NCBI GenBank assembly: GCA_914767715.1
Contig: OU612073.1
Span: 7,132,001-7,196,000 of the forward strand
Origin: Membranipora membranacea
Taxonomy: Eukaryota; Bryozoa; Gymnolaemata; Cheilostomatida; Membraniporidae
Length of the DNA: 64,000 nucleotides
Direction: 5' to 3'
A program made the position numbers and the translations under genes. This document shows positions 24,740-35,361 of the stretch, piece by piece (the first letter of the stretch is position 1; the number at the start of each line of letters is the position of its first letter). Below the pieces are notes generated by a model that ran no database searches, was not told the origin of the DNA, and was given only the letters and a program-made list of their open reading frames with translations.

Positions 24740-27410
24740 ATTAGAATATAATCCTAAATTGGTGTTATGTGTCTGCTCTTTTTCTTTGCAACAGAGCTCA
24801 AAATCAGCAAAACAGAATTCTCTTATATACATGGTAGATGGTACATGCACTGGTTTATCTATCTTAAAATGACTACAGGTGTTGTGTGACACGCTTTGCC
24901 AAAACTTTGAAAAACGAGTTACTCTAGTAAGCCATAGTTTTCGCTTTTTCAATCTTGAGCAAAATCTCACACTTTCCTCCCTTAGCATGCTTTTCTCCTC
25001 TAGGGTAACTGTAGTGTGATTATTGCTAAGCTCGCAGGACGGAAACGCAGTTGTCTAAAATTAGGAAAGCATTGTCTATGATGCGTCAACCTCCACCTTG
25101 AAATTCTTCTGCATCACACATCAATTCGAAATTTGCAGACTGGCTGAAAAAACCACATTCAATATTGATAGGATATTGTAACAGTTAAACTAAACAATTC
25201 TTTACTCATTTCATTCTCAATCGGAATCGTGTGCTCTCTCATTCATTCAAGTTAAATCAACATACAAACTCCATATATGCTGCACTTCCTTCGAGCAAGG
25301 AGTAAATTTTACATCTCGCTTCAAGCGATGACGCTGCTGCCACGATGTCAGTGATTTTAGCCATACATCTCAAATCAGGTTCTACTCTTTATCATATGGC
25401 AGACAGACAATTATCGTTGTTCTACGCCCAAATATCTCATAGCCAGTCTATGATATAATATCATGTATATAACAAGATGATGAGATAATTTAGAATACCG
25501 CGCTCTCTCTCTCTCGCAGACTACAGTCTTCACTATAACATTATTACTGGGTGTCAAGTATTTTATTAGCTCGTATCAGGTTCAGAAATATAATCCTATG
25601 TTTCTTTGCTTGCATCTATATACATTTCACACAAAAATATTGCATTACCTGTATCGCTGTCCAAAAGTGACGTGGGAGCAAACCTAGATTAGGTCAAACA
25701 ATGACATGGCTTTGAAAATGAGAAGTTAGACGGCTTGTATTTATCCTGGAACTCATATTACGGTATGGATTTATAAAACAAGCTCTCATGTTTGATTTTA
25801 TCCAGAGATTTGTACAGTCACGCTGCTGTAATGTAACCGGTTATTATTAAAAAATCACTTTCAATAGAAGTTAGAGTTGTGCTCTCAAAAGTTTGCCTGT
25901 CTATAAATTAAAAAACGGTCAATATTGCTATCAGACTGTTCACTTGGTGAGCAGGCAAGAGCTGATAGGGTCTCGCTCACAAAACATTCACTCATTGAAG
26001 GAAAAATATACATTCTGAGTAAGCTTTTTGGGAGCGAATTTGTCTAATTTAAAGACTAGGTGAGGGACAATATCGAACGAAGTGATAGCGATATTTTGCT
26101 TTCACTCCTAATTAAAAGACCCCTGGCATCTCATCGATTCCAGCACCCCAGGAAAACCTGGCCACATTTGAAGGAAAGAAAGTGGCGAATTTGATCATAA
26201 CAAAAGGGACAGAGTTATCTGTCATAGAAAGCCAGGCTTTGGAAGGTGGATTAAAATAATTCAGTGAATTTCGATTTGGATTAACATTTTTAACGAGGCA
26301 TTTTTGTGGGGGAATTCATGTGCTGAAAATAATGTGGCCAAGCACGCATGTCATATACATCAGCACATTGTGTTGGTGAAGAAATAGGAATACACCACTT
26401 CAAACAACGAATAAGTTTTTTGAGTGGATCCTCTGTTTATTTTAAGGATGTTCAAAAAGTAAACAATGGATTCATGACATCTCTAAGACAATGATTGAAC
26501 TTGATCCCAATTCGGATATCTACCGCAGAATACAATGGGAGATTAACGAAAATCAACAATTAATTTTTGCATCTCGCTATAATCTAAAGCCTTTATCATA
26601 TAGCTTTATTCAGTTGTTTTAAGTGCAGATTGATTTGGAGTTATGGATTAGAAAAAAATAAATTGTCGAATTTCACGTTGAAAAGATTAATGATTCATTA
26701 ATTCCAGATAAACGAGTATACGTAGGCTGGCAAGATTTCGACAAAGCAGTGATATTTGATACAGTGATCTTAGCCCGGAGCACACAAAAACCTAACAAAA
26801 TAATCCGGAAAACCATCTGTTGTGTGTTTGATTGGGTATTGGATTGCAGTATGCTCCGAACGAAGCCATGCGGGAGAAAAAAATTCTAAAAAGCCTTCAT
26901 AAAGAGCCAGGTGTGAAATTTTAAGTGCATTAAATTGAATTGGGATGTCTAGAATTACCATTCATTTGGATCGACCAACTCTGATCACATTTTTAATGCA
27001 TTACCCTGCGGAACAAATTGCACCTAAAAACAAAATACCATCCAAACACTCGCGAACAATGCACTCATTCGCAAAACAATGATGTGAGTTGTCGGAACTT
27101 TGAGTAATATGATCAATACAAATGTGTTTCTTATTTAGAAGCATGACAAAGCCCGTCGTATCTACACAAACTCATTCAACAACAGCGCATTACATCTCGC
27201 CAATCAATCAAGAGTCAGTTCATTCGAACAATTAGCACCTACGAGTTGTGTTTATTATTTGTCTGCGTTGGATTATTCTTTTGAAAAAAGACGCTTTTAA
27301 AAAAAGAGGCTGTAAGCTAGACAGATATCAGTAACAACTTTGGTCAGCGAGGGCGACGGACATCACACGCAACAACTTTACTAATTTAGCAAGATATTAG
27401 CTTGTCAAAA
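24740..27410. other. Long AT-rich spacer upstream of SOBP
   Basis: About 2.7 kb with no coding frame, RNA gene or repeat that I can support. It should contain the SOBP promoter and 5' UTR, but I see no TATA box or other element strong enough to call. Confidence 0.4.
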
Positions 27411-30400
27411 ATGGTACAACTAGACGACACCTATAACCCTGATAGGGCAACTGGGGATCATTATTCTAACGTTATATCTGGTGATATTTTCACAGACGAT
27501 GATGACGAACAGATGTCTAATTTCTCAGACTCGGATGACGACTCTCAGCCTTCCTTCATCTATAAATCTGACTCGAGAGGAACAGACTCAGGTAGGTTTA
27601 TCAGTCTGATAACTAGAGAGGAAGTGTGAAGTAAAGTTTCTTTTCATTCCAAAGTTTTTTTTTGGAGATGGTATTGTATGGTATGTATGCATAAATGTGA
27701 AAATTATCTAAAAAGTTTATCATAATTTCATCATACTACAAATTATGGAAGTTTCTGCAGGTCCTCATTCACATGTCATAACAGTCATACAAATTGCTGT
27801 ATCGACATCGATATTAATCATGAAAGGCTATAAATCCAATATCAACCCATATTGGAGTAACGTGATCTCCAACGATCTGCCAAAAAATGAGTATTTAAAT
27901 GTGGGACTAATAAATGATTATTGTATGAATTGCCTTGAATATATTATCTTCTTTCATTTTGCCTTTCTCCAAAGCTGACTGTATCAGGAATTTTTAAAGG
28001 GCGGATTTTGATGTTAGTGATCATAGCCAGCGATGCGGATGTTGTATTGCTTCAAAATTTGATTATTTGAAATTGCCAGTTTTTAAGTCACGTTGTGTGC
28101 GAGCAATTTCATACATTATAGATCTGGTTGCAGGTACAGCGAGGAAGTGTGATTGGTGTGAGAGAATCTCTACACAGGGTGAGCTGATGCTGGTGACTCA
28201 TGACAGACAAAGTAAATACTTCTGTAGTGAAGACTGTCAGGATCACTTCAAAGATGACATTCTGCGAAAAAAGGTAAGGCTAGGCAAAAACAGGAGTGTA
28301 TTTTGTTGTTTAATAGAGATCAGAGTTTATAACAAGTGGGTTGACATTATTACACTTCTCATCAAGTTTTCAACGCAAGTGTCCGGAAAACCCTTCTGAG
28401 GACTAAGCTGATTGTTTATGTATTGAGACAGAAACAGGGCTTTGGTATCAATTTAGAAAACAGCCTGTGATCAAGTTTTTTACTCAATTTCAAAAACAGC
28501 CTGTGGCCAAGTTTTTTACTCAAAGTTGAGATAATAAGGTATTATTTTGAATAAATTACCATGAAAATTGTACTTTTAGTACCTTCTCATCCCAACTTAA
28601 AGTAAAAATCAGTTGGCCCTGGACCACAGGCTGTTAATGAAATTAGATCAGTATTCAAAGATAGACTGAGAACTCTAGATTTATACCATAAACCTGATAT
28701 TGTCCCAAACACTTATAAAAACATTAATTGTAATCAAATTATCACTCAAACAGTTTTTTGCTTGTCACATAACATCCCATAAACTATCAAGATATCAAAA
28801 ACCTTTTTTACTGTTGCAGACCTGTGATTGGTGCATTCGGAATTGTCCCTCCGAGCAAGCGATGATAATAGTGGAGCCCTCCACAGAATCTGTACCTCTT
28901 CAGTTCTGTACTCAGTCATGTATCAATAAATATAAGATGGAGCTTTTCTGTGTGGAGGTCAAAGAACAGCTCCGTAGAATCAAAGAGGAGAATGTGCAGC
29001 TACCAACTGTCACGGGTAAAAACAGCAACAGCAGTCATAAAGACAAGAAAATACTGATAACTCCAGAACTCTGGAGCGAAGGTAAGTGTTAGCTATTCCG
29101 CTATTCTTTAGACCGAGTTTAATCCAATTGGCTGCATTCCAGTTGCTCCCGATCATCTGGTCACGGTGACCAATGGATCGGGAGCAACTCCAAGTGCAGG
29201 CAAATGGAGCAAACTTGCTCAAGCTTTTCTCCTACATACACATAGAATAATTGACATGTTTCATTCTGACTTAAGCTAGCTGTTTACAGAGTCACAACTG
29301 GCAAGGTGAATTGATATCTGAAAGTGTAACACTAAGGGATTGATGAAGATAGAGCCATTGCTTTAAATCTTTGAGAAAAGTCAAATTAAGTACAAAAGAT
29401 ACACAACTTAGTTAAGTTAAATGAACTTTTGACACTGAACCCATAGTTAACCCCAAAGCTTAATCGTTTCAGGTGAGTCAGCGATGATTTTTATCAATGA
29501 TAGTCCGTCCCACACACAGTCATCAGAGAGTCATCACAGCTCGATGATGTCATCACCAGTCAGCGAATCAAATGAGAGGAAGAGAAAAGGCAGCAGTATG
29601 GAGAATGTTATAAGCAAGCTGTCTAAAAGGCAGCATCGCTACACAATCAAACCAGCTGCAGATCCCATTTCACATTACTCATCGACATCAGGTGAGGGGA
29701 CAACTCCTAATCACACTTTATGATTTTAATCAGTAAATCAACAGTGTTTCCGAATGAGTCTGCTTATAAATTGACTCAGATATGTTTTCATATAAGATAT
29801 GAAAACATATCTGAGTCAATTTATAAGCAGGTTAACTTCGAATGAATCTATGCACTGACATATTTTATCAGTGCATGGAGACATTTGAAGTTATTGCTAT
29901 AAGACTGCCATATTTATTGCTGAGACATCTATATCCGAGATAGGACTACTTATCTACCACGATAAGACTACTACATCAGGTCTCTGATAGGGCGCAACAA
30001 TGACATAAAATTTGCGACAGCTACTTGGCTGAATCTGAGTCAACATGTGTTCATTATTCCCAATTCTCATATTAATTCACACAATTTTCAGACATATTTG
30101 ACAAGCAGACAACTCCAATGAACCTGAGTGTCCATAAGCCAGCGTCTGCGTCATCATCAGAGAAGGAGAACAACTCCAGGCTACTATCTACTGAAGATAA
30201 TGGCTCAACTGATTACATGACACGAACAGCATCAAATAATATGAGCAAGGTAACTATTTAATATTCAACCAAGATATAATAAAGTAAAATGCAAAAAAAA
30301 AGTGTTTTCTCAAGCCAAAGAGTTTTTCAGCACTATTTGGAGACCATTTCATTATTGAAATGATGGCAACTACCGATATAATGTTTAAGAAAACAGCCCA

Positions 30401-30852
30401 GTTGGCCAGTTCATCCCAATGGTGAACCTTTAACATAAATCAATTTGAAATTATTCTATGCTGAGAAGAACCTGCTCCTAGAAATATTAAATAAAATTCA
30501 CTGCAGACTCGCTTAACCTATTCTAACTCACTCTTAAATTTTGCAGGCGTCACAGCAGTCTAACAATATATGGAGTGGCTCTATGTTTATTCCACTGCCA
30601 ATTTTGATACCAGTGCCAATACCAGTACCCATCCCAATCGACAATCTAGCTGAGGTGATACGCAAAGCAAAGGAAAATCCGAACCAACTCACTGCGAAGC
30701 CGATTAGTTCTGAACACGGGAAAGACAACTCTCCAAATCAATCACAAATTGCAAACAATCATCAGGCTAGCAATACCTCGCGACGAGGTGAAAGTTCCTC
30801 ACCAAAAAGATATGTCTTAAAGCAACACATGACATCTGATGAACCAGAATAA
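27411..30852 (+). CDS. SOBP: Sine oculis-binding protein (SOBP) homologue
   Basis: SOBP is a nuclear cofactor tied to SIX-family transcription factors. Exons 27411-27591, 28134-28273, 28820-29081, 29473-29691, 30092-30249 and 30547-30852 join in phase to 421 residues; vertebrate SOBP is about twice as long. The ATG at 27411 is the first in frame and opens a very acidic N-terminus (IFTDDDDEQ). Two FCS-type zinc fingers follow: CDWCERI...YFCSEDCQDHF (about residues 66-100) and CDWCIRN...LQFCTQSCINKYKME (about 109-143). The second keeps the family's YKM(E/D)xF tail, then ITPELW, the counterpart of the family's LTPDSW. The last exon holds the hallmark alternating stretch FIPLPILIPVPIPVPIPI. The middle is Ser-rich and disordered. 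The zinc fingers, the spacing to ITPELW and the PIPVPIPI stretch together leave little doubt; the exact start is less sure. Confidence 0.87.
28459..28636. repeat. Hairpin element in SOBP intron 2
   Basis: The ends AACAGCCTGTG and CACAGGCTGTT are inverted, with further pairing inward (ACTCAAAGTTGAG versus CCAACTTAAAGT). The left terminus is itself duplicated, with two copies of CAAGTTTTTTACTCAA. Confidence 0.65.
29110..29221. repeat. Inverted-repeat element family M, copy 1
   Basis: A foldback of about 110 bases with arms AGTTTAATCCAATTGGCTGC / GTGCAGGCAAATGGAGCAAA and GTTGCTCCCGATC / GATCGGGAGCAAC. A second copy occurs at 58323-58440. Confidence 0.75.
29760..29830. repeat. Near-perfect 71-base palindrome in SOBP intron
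   Basis: CTGCTTATAAATTGACTCAG and its exact complement face each other, with arms of about 34 bases and almost no loop. A smaller hairpin (TGCACTGA / TCAGTGCA) follows at about 29850-29875. Confidence 0.8.
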
Positions 30853-31716
30853 ATAACACTATCTTAATAGGAGGCTGAAATATTTTAAGGTCACAGTTGT
30901 ATGAGCCTCATAAAGCGTCATGACATTCTCTCCACATGCGAGGCAGATCCAAAGTTTTGATGTTGCAAGACAAATAGTATTTATTGTTTCTTTTAGGAAT
31001 AGGAAAAATCTATATTTTATTTTTCTACCCGGTCACTTTACTGTACAATAATGTAAAAAACTTATTTACACAACTCTCATATGGTCATATGAACATGTGG
31101 ACAAACTGTAGTGTTCTTTTTCAGACACTCCTATGACTAAAATATACATAAAGTTGAATAGAGTTAATAAACAAGAAATACATCTTTATGTATGAACAAC
31201 TTCATGATTTTGACAAGCACATGCGTGACAAACCCCCCTCTGCTCATAATCCAAAGGAAGCAAGATATTTGATTTAATCCAAATCTTACTTTGCAATTAG
31301 TATGTAATTGAATCAATAGATCGCAATTCCCAAAAGTAATATCAGAGAGGGCTTGATATCTTACAAGAGTGAGTTCTGTTATTTTAGCCTTGAATTTTAA
31401 TAAGGTCTCATACGCCCGCCTCCTCGCTGCCCGGGTCCTCCCGTACCCATGGGATAGGTTATCGCTACGCTTAGATAGTCTCCTATCTGAAATCTCTTAT
31501 CCTTCAAAGTGGTCATGTCATCAGCTCCTTTTTTACCTGAGACAAAAATATAAATATATATAAATATAAATGGTCAGAGCATACATTCACGATATACACC
31601 CTATTTGTAGTAGAAAGCCGTGGATTTGTAAGAAATTCTTTTTTAAACTTTAAATTAGTATTATTAAACTTTTACTTATTATGTAACTGAATTGCATCAC
31701 ACAGATTGTTCTTGTC
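30853..31716. other. 3' flank between convergent SOBP and SAP18
   Basis: An AATAAA at 31166-31171, 314 bases after the SOBP stop, is a likely polyadenylation signal. The rest is AT-rich with no further gene. Confidence 0.5.
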
Positions 31717-33539
31717 TTATAAATTTGAGGAGTTATGCCTCCATGACCGTTTGTTGATAACTCCAGGTTTGTCAAATCTGGAAATTTCACTGTATACTGG
31801 CGATACACGGTTAAGTGGCGTAACGATAGAGCAATCAGTATCAAAGACCGGGGGCATAAAACTACAGTGCCCATACCACAAAACATTATCAAATGTCTTG
31901 GTTATTACAAAGTATACTAGAGTTAATTTGGATGCATTCAGAATTGGTCCACAAAAGGAATCGGTCTCTAATGTGAAATGCAAGAATTTCTCCCCAACGT
32001 GAAATGCATCCAAACAAGAATTGCTCTTTTGTTATGATGAGTTTAAGACGGGCAACCCTTTCGGAAACTGATTGACTCACCAACACATATACTGCCTATA
32101 TCTCTCTGTACATATTTTCCCATGTGAGAATGTGGAAATACAATATAGAAATCTATGAATGTGTTCTTCTTTCGTGCCTCTGGGTTCATCTGTTTAATTA
32201 AACCTGCTAACTCCTTTAATGTTGCATCCATCCTGAAAAGGAAAAAATCACTGATTAACATGATTATAGGATGATGTGGATCATGCCGCTGATTTAATAC
32301 CATCTTGCTTGCTATACCAGTGACATAGGCTATGCGCGATGTATGTGAATTATCAACTGTACAAGCCATAGTCATCTGGGTTATGTTGGAACATGGAGTT
32401 AGAGACAACTCTAACTCCTAGGTTGGACGTAGGATACGAAAAATATCCATGTGAAACAATATGCAGGTGTAATTTAATGTGTAGAGCCCAAGTAAAAAGT
32501 GTAACCTGGCGTTGGATTATTTATGTTCACTTACCATGTATAGATAGACACTTGATTAGGGGGAAGGTTGCCTCTGGAGAACTCTGATACATGATACGGC
32601 CGTCCAACATTAGTGAATACCCTCAGTAAGAATGGACACACCTGAAATACAAAATATAAAATTACATATTCTTGGTCCTACATTCTTACTCTTACTTAAG
32701 TTGTTCATTAACTGTTGATCCCTCCCCAGCACTGTGCTGTGTTGACCATAGAGTTGGTGTTGACTTAGTCATAGGGATGCCAGACGTATTAATCTTATGT
32801 TAGGATTGAAACTCCACAAAGCCTATTGATAGTTATAATATTGCCATTAATACTTAATGCTTTATTTGTTACCTATGCCCACCAGTCAGCTTTCATTAAC
32901 AAGAAGACTGTTGATTGACCTATGATTTAATCATAACAAATGATGTCTAGTAGTAGTAGGTAGGAAAGTAGGAGGCTATAGCCTTATCTCAGAGGCCTTT
33001 GAGATAATTCTGGAAGTAGTTGATTCTCATGTTATATATTCTTGAATAGGTCTACTTACTCTTACTAGCTCATCTATTCTATGATGATTCAGTTATTACC
33101 ACAAATCACTTAGGCCTGCTTACAATTACAAACATTCATGGCAGATGAGTGGTCAGTCAATCAATGAACTCCATTGGTTGGGGTAGTCATTGGAGTGCAA
33201 TAACATATAAAAATTGAAGTTACTGACCAATGTTCAGTCTTCATAGACGTGCGAAGTACTGATGTGTCAGTGACCATCTCGACAAGATTCATATTTCCTA
33301 ATTAATTTGATTGAAATGAACAGATCGGGATTGGTTGCATGAATGATGATGTGATCACTTCAGTTTCACCACCACTGCTGAGAGTGAATGAACTCATTCA
33401 TCATCATTACTCACTTACTGCTTCACTTCTCACAAACTACATTTTGTTGTAAACATGCACCTACCTCTTTTCTGTCAATAGGTGGTGATGGGGTCTTTTC
33501 TTTGATGGCCACAGCTGTGATCACAGAGGGTTGAGCCAT
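31717..33539 (-). CDS. SAP18: SAP18, Sin3-associated polypeptide / ASAP complex subunit
   Basis: SAP18 is a small ubiquitin-fold protein of the Sin3-HDAC corepressor and of the splicing-linked ASAP complex. Minus-strand exons: 33539-33465, 32641-32535, 32232-32081 and probably 31916-31717, giving 177 residues in phase (human about 150-170). Exon 2 encodes CPFLLRVFTNVGRPYHVSEF then SRGNLPPNQVSIYTW. Exon 3 begins MDATLKELAGLIKQMNPEAR and ends ...RDIGSICVG; both follow the family closely. The ATG at 33539 opens a short Pro/Lys-rich N-terminus, as in the family. The last exon is weaker: SIVTPLNR matches the family's IAITPPNR, but the TDDS...FQIGDY segment is poorly conserved and the acceptor (AACTCTAG) has a poor pyrimidine tract. 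The gene is convergent with SOBP. A hairpin lies just upstream of the start. Confidence 0.85.
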
Positions 33540-33575
33540 AGTTTAGTTATTATTGAAACCAGAGGGAATAGGTAA

Positions 33576-33619
33576 CAAATTTGATTTTTGCTATCAGATA
33601 GCAAAAATCAACAAATTTT
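33576..33619. repeat. Hairpin immediately upstream of the SAP18 start
   Basis: AAATTTGATTTTTGCTATC and GATAGCAAAAATCAACAAAT form an almost loopless foldback, 37 bases upstream of the SAP18 ATG, in the promoter or 5' UTR. Confidence 0.7.
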
Positions 33620-34045
33620 CTTTTTCTGTTTTGTGAGTAGCCTGATAATCATTACATAATGTTGGGCCTCCACGTGAAACCTTTAAAAAGATTATGAATC
33701 TTGAGCTAATTTGTGCTGTCCAGCATTTTGCACCAAAATATCTTTCTGAAATAAACTCACAGATACACCCAAATAATTATAAAGGAGGAAACAACTCCCT
33801 GATCTATATGGGAAAAACCAATTGCTTTGTGGGTGCAGGGAGTTTGGGTGTGGCTTCCAACAGGGAGTTACAGAGACTCCTTGCTTCCAAAGTACATAGT
33901 ACAAGCAAGGAGTTTTATTCCTTGGTACAAGTTAAGTGTTTTTCACATTAGAAAAGAGAAACTGTCAAGTGGAAAGACTCTGCTCTATTTAGCAAGTATC
34001 TGGTTTAGGATCCAACTTGTGAACTCCTCTAATTTGACTGAGGAA

Positions 34046-34119
34046 CATAGGACTGCCGCAGTTCCTGATTTAGTGGGCTTGGTCTGGTGCCCAAAATCAG
34101 GAACTGCGGCAGTCCTATG
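34046..34119. repeat. Strong GC-containing hairpin
   Basis: CATAGGACTGCCGCAGTTCC and its exact complement form 26-base arms, with extra pairing of GGGC/GCCC near the loop. Likely a foldback transposon copy. Confidence 0.75.
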
Positions 34120-34579
34120 CTGAGGAATACCAGAGCTTGTGAGTAGAGTTATACAGTGTTGCTCTGGATTAATTATCTGACAAGCTAGAATAATGTAAAA
34201 GGAAAGTTTATTTATTTGCTTGTACTTGTTACTGTAGTCTATCATGGTAGTTGGGAAGGGCCGGGATTATATTGCCTAGCTATACAGGCTGTTGCATCAT
34301 GATCAAGGGTAGTGGGATTATGAGAGGTAAGATTTGAGTCGGTGTTTCAGTGTATATTTTCTTCATCATAAGTTGATAATAAAAAGTTGAACAGCTAAGT
34401 CATATGGAGACAGTCAGGCTCTATGTACACAATAACATAGGAGTCGCAGAGCCCAAAAATAAGTTGGAACTGTAGACAGTCTAAATGCAAGGAGTGAAAA
34501 AAATTCCCAACATGGCTCACTCCTGCTGGTTACTAGCTGTCCATAGCAGAGACTACACCAGGGTAGTAAGGCGATGCTG

Positions 34580-34940
34580 CTACAATGTCGCTCCAAAAGA
34601 CCACGGGCGTTTAATCTCCCGGAGAGGAACAGGCACGCAGTTCCATGTGTCAGATGCTTGGTAGTTCGGCTGTTGATGCCCACAGGCAGATGTGGAGGAT
34701 TTGCGTATATTCAGATTTAGTTTGGAATTTCGAGTGTAGGGTTGGTAAGCTTGTGGGGAATTCGTATGGAGTGAACAACAAGGCAGGTCCAATAGCTACA
34801 CACAAGATGCTGGGGGATTGAAAAGTCAATAAAGAATTGTGCTCGAAGGGAACGTAACTCTCAACTCCTGCTGTGACATCAATTGTATGACAGCGGACAG
34901 CAGAACCATAAACCGATTGCGCCAGCAATTCTGAGAGCAA
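34580..34940 (-). pseudogene. Possible retroelement-derived coding relic
   Basis: A minus-strand frame ending at 34580 reads YTRNSKLNLNIRKS followed by YQASDTWNCVPVPLREIK. This recalls the '...R...WNxLPxxxR...' tail that often ends LINE reverse transcriptase ORFs. A neighbouring frame is open from 34940 to 34650, which suggests decay by frameshift. The resemblance is by eye only and covers a short stretch. Confidence 0.25.
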
Positions 34941-35249
34941 ATTTTTGAGATACAGTCAATTGTCTTGGCATCAATTTGGTTGCTATTCAATCTGACAATC
35001 CGAAAACTTTCACTGGTGAATTTTATTGAGCCTGTCTATCTACCGTGTATAGCATGTTATCGCTCTGGTTATGATATCGCCCTTACCCATATAAGCTGGT
35101 AAAATAATTTCTTTTTATATATTGCTTTTGAGCTAGATAACAAAGTGAATATGGAGAACATGACTTTTGCTCTATGTAGCACGCACCAGGTTCAGGCTAA
35201 AGTGGTAGAGCAGTTCCTATCTGGTCAAAGTTTCTTGCAAATTATCTAC

Positions 35250-35312
35250 TAGGGTTGAGGGTACGTCTGGTTTTGAAAATTATCTAGGGTTGAGGGTACA
35301 GCTGGTTTTGTT
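35250..35312 (+). repeat. Short tandem duplication
   Basis: Two copies of CTAGGGTTGAGGGTAC(G/A) followed by (T/G)CTGGTTTTG, about 36 bases apart, just before the coding exon at 35341. Confidence 0.7.
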
Positions 35313-35361
35313 TCTGATACACTAACTTGTGCTTTTGCAGGTACAGAAAGAGGATATAGAG

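Larger units (their letters stand above)
33620..35340. other. Spacer between SAP18 and the RING gene
   Basis: Contains the strong hairpin at 34046-34119, a retroelement-like relic near 34580-34940 and a short duplication at 35250-35312. An untranslated first exon of the RING gene probably lies here, because the acceptor at 35338-35340 precedes its ATG. Confidence 0.4.

Noticed and set aside
27745-27978. Plus-strand frame inside SOBP intron 1
   Set aside because: AT-rich, without good acceptor or donor, and out of phase. The flanking exons join in phase without it.
31706-32002. Plus-strand 98-residue frame
   Set aside because: It overlaps the likely last SAP18 exon in antisense, has no splice partners, and resembles no family.
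31889-32086. Alternative last exon of SAP18 starting at about 32025
   Set aside because: The DAFHVGEKF frame looked like the family's FQIGDYL strand, but no acceptor gives the required phase, and the intron would be only 55 bases.
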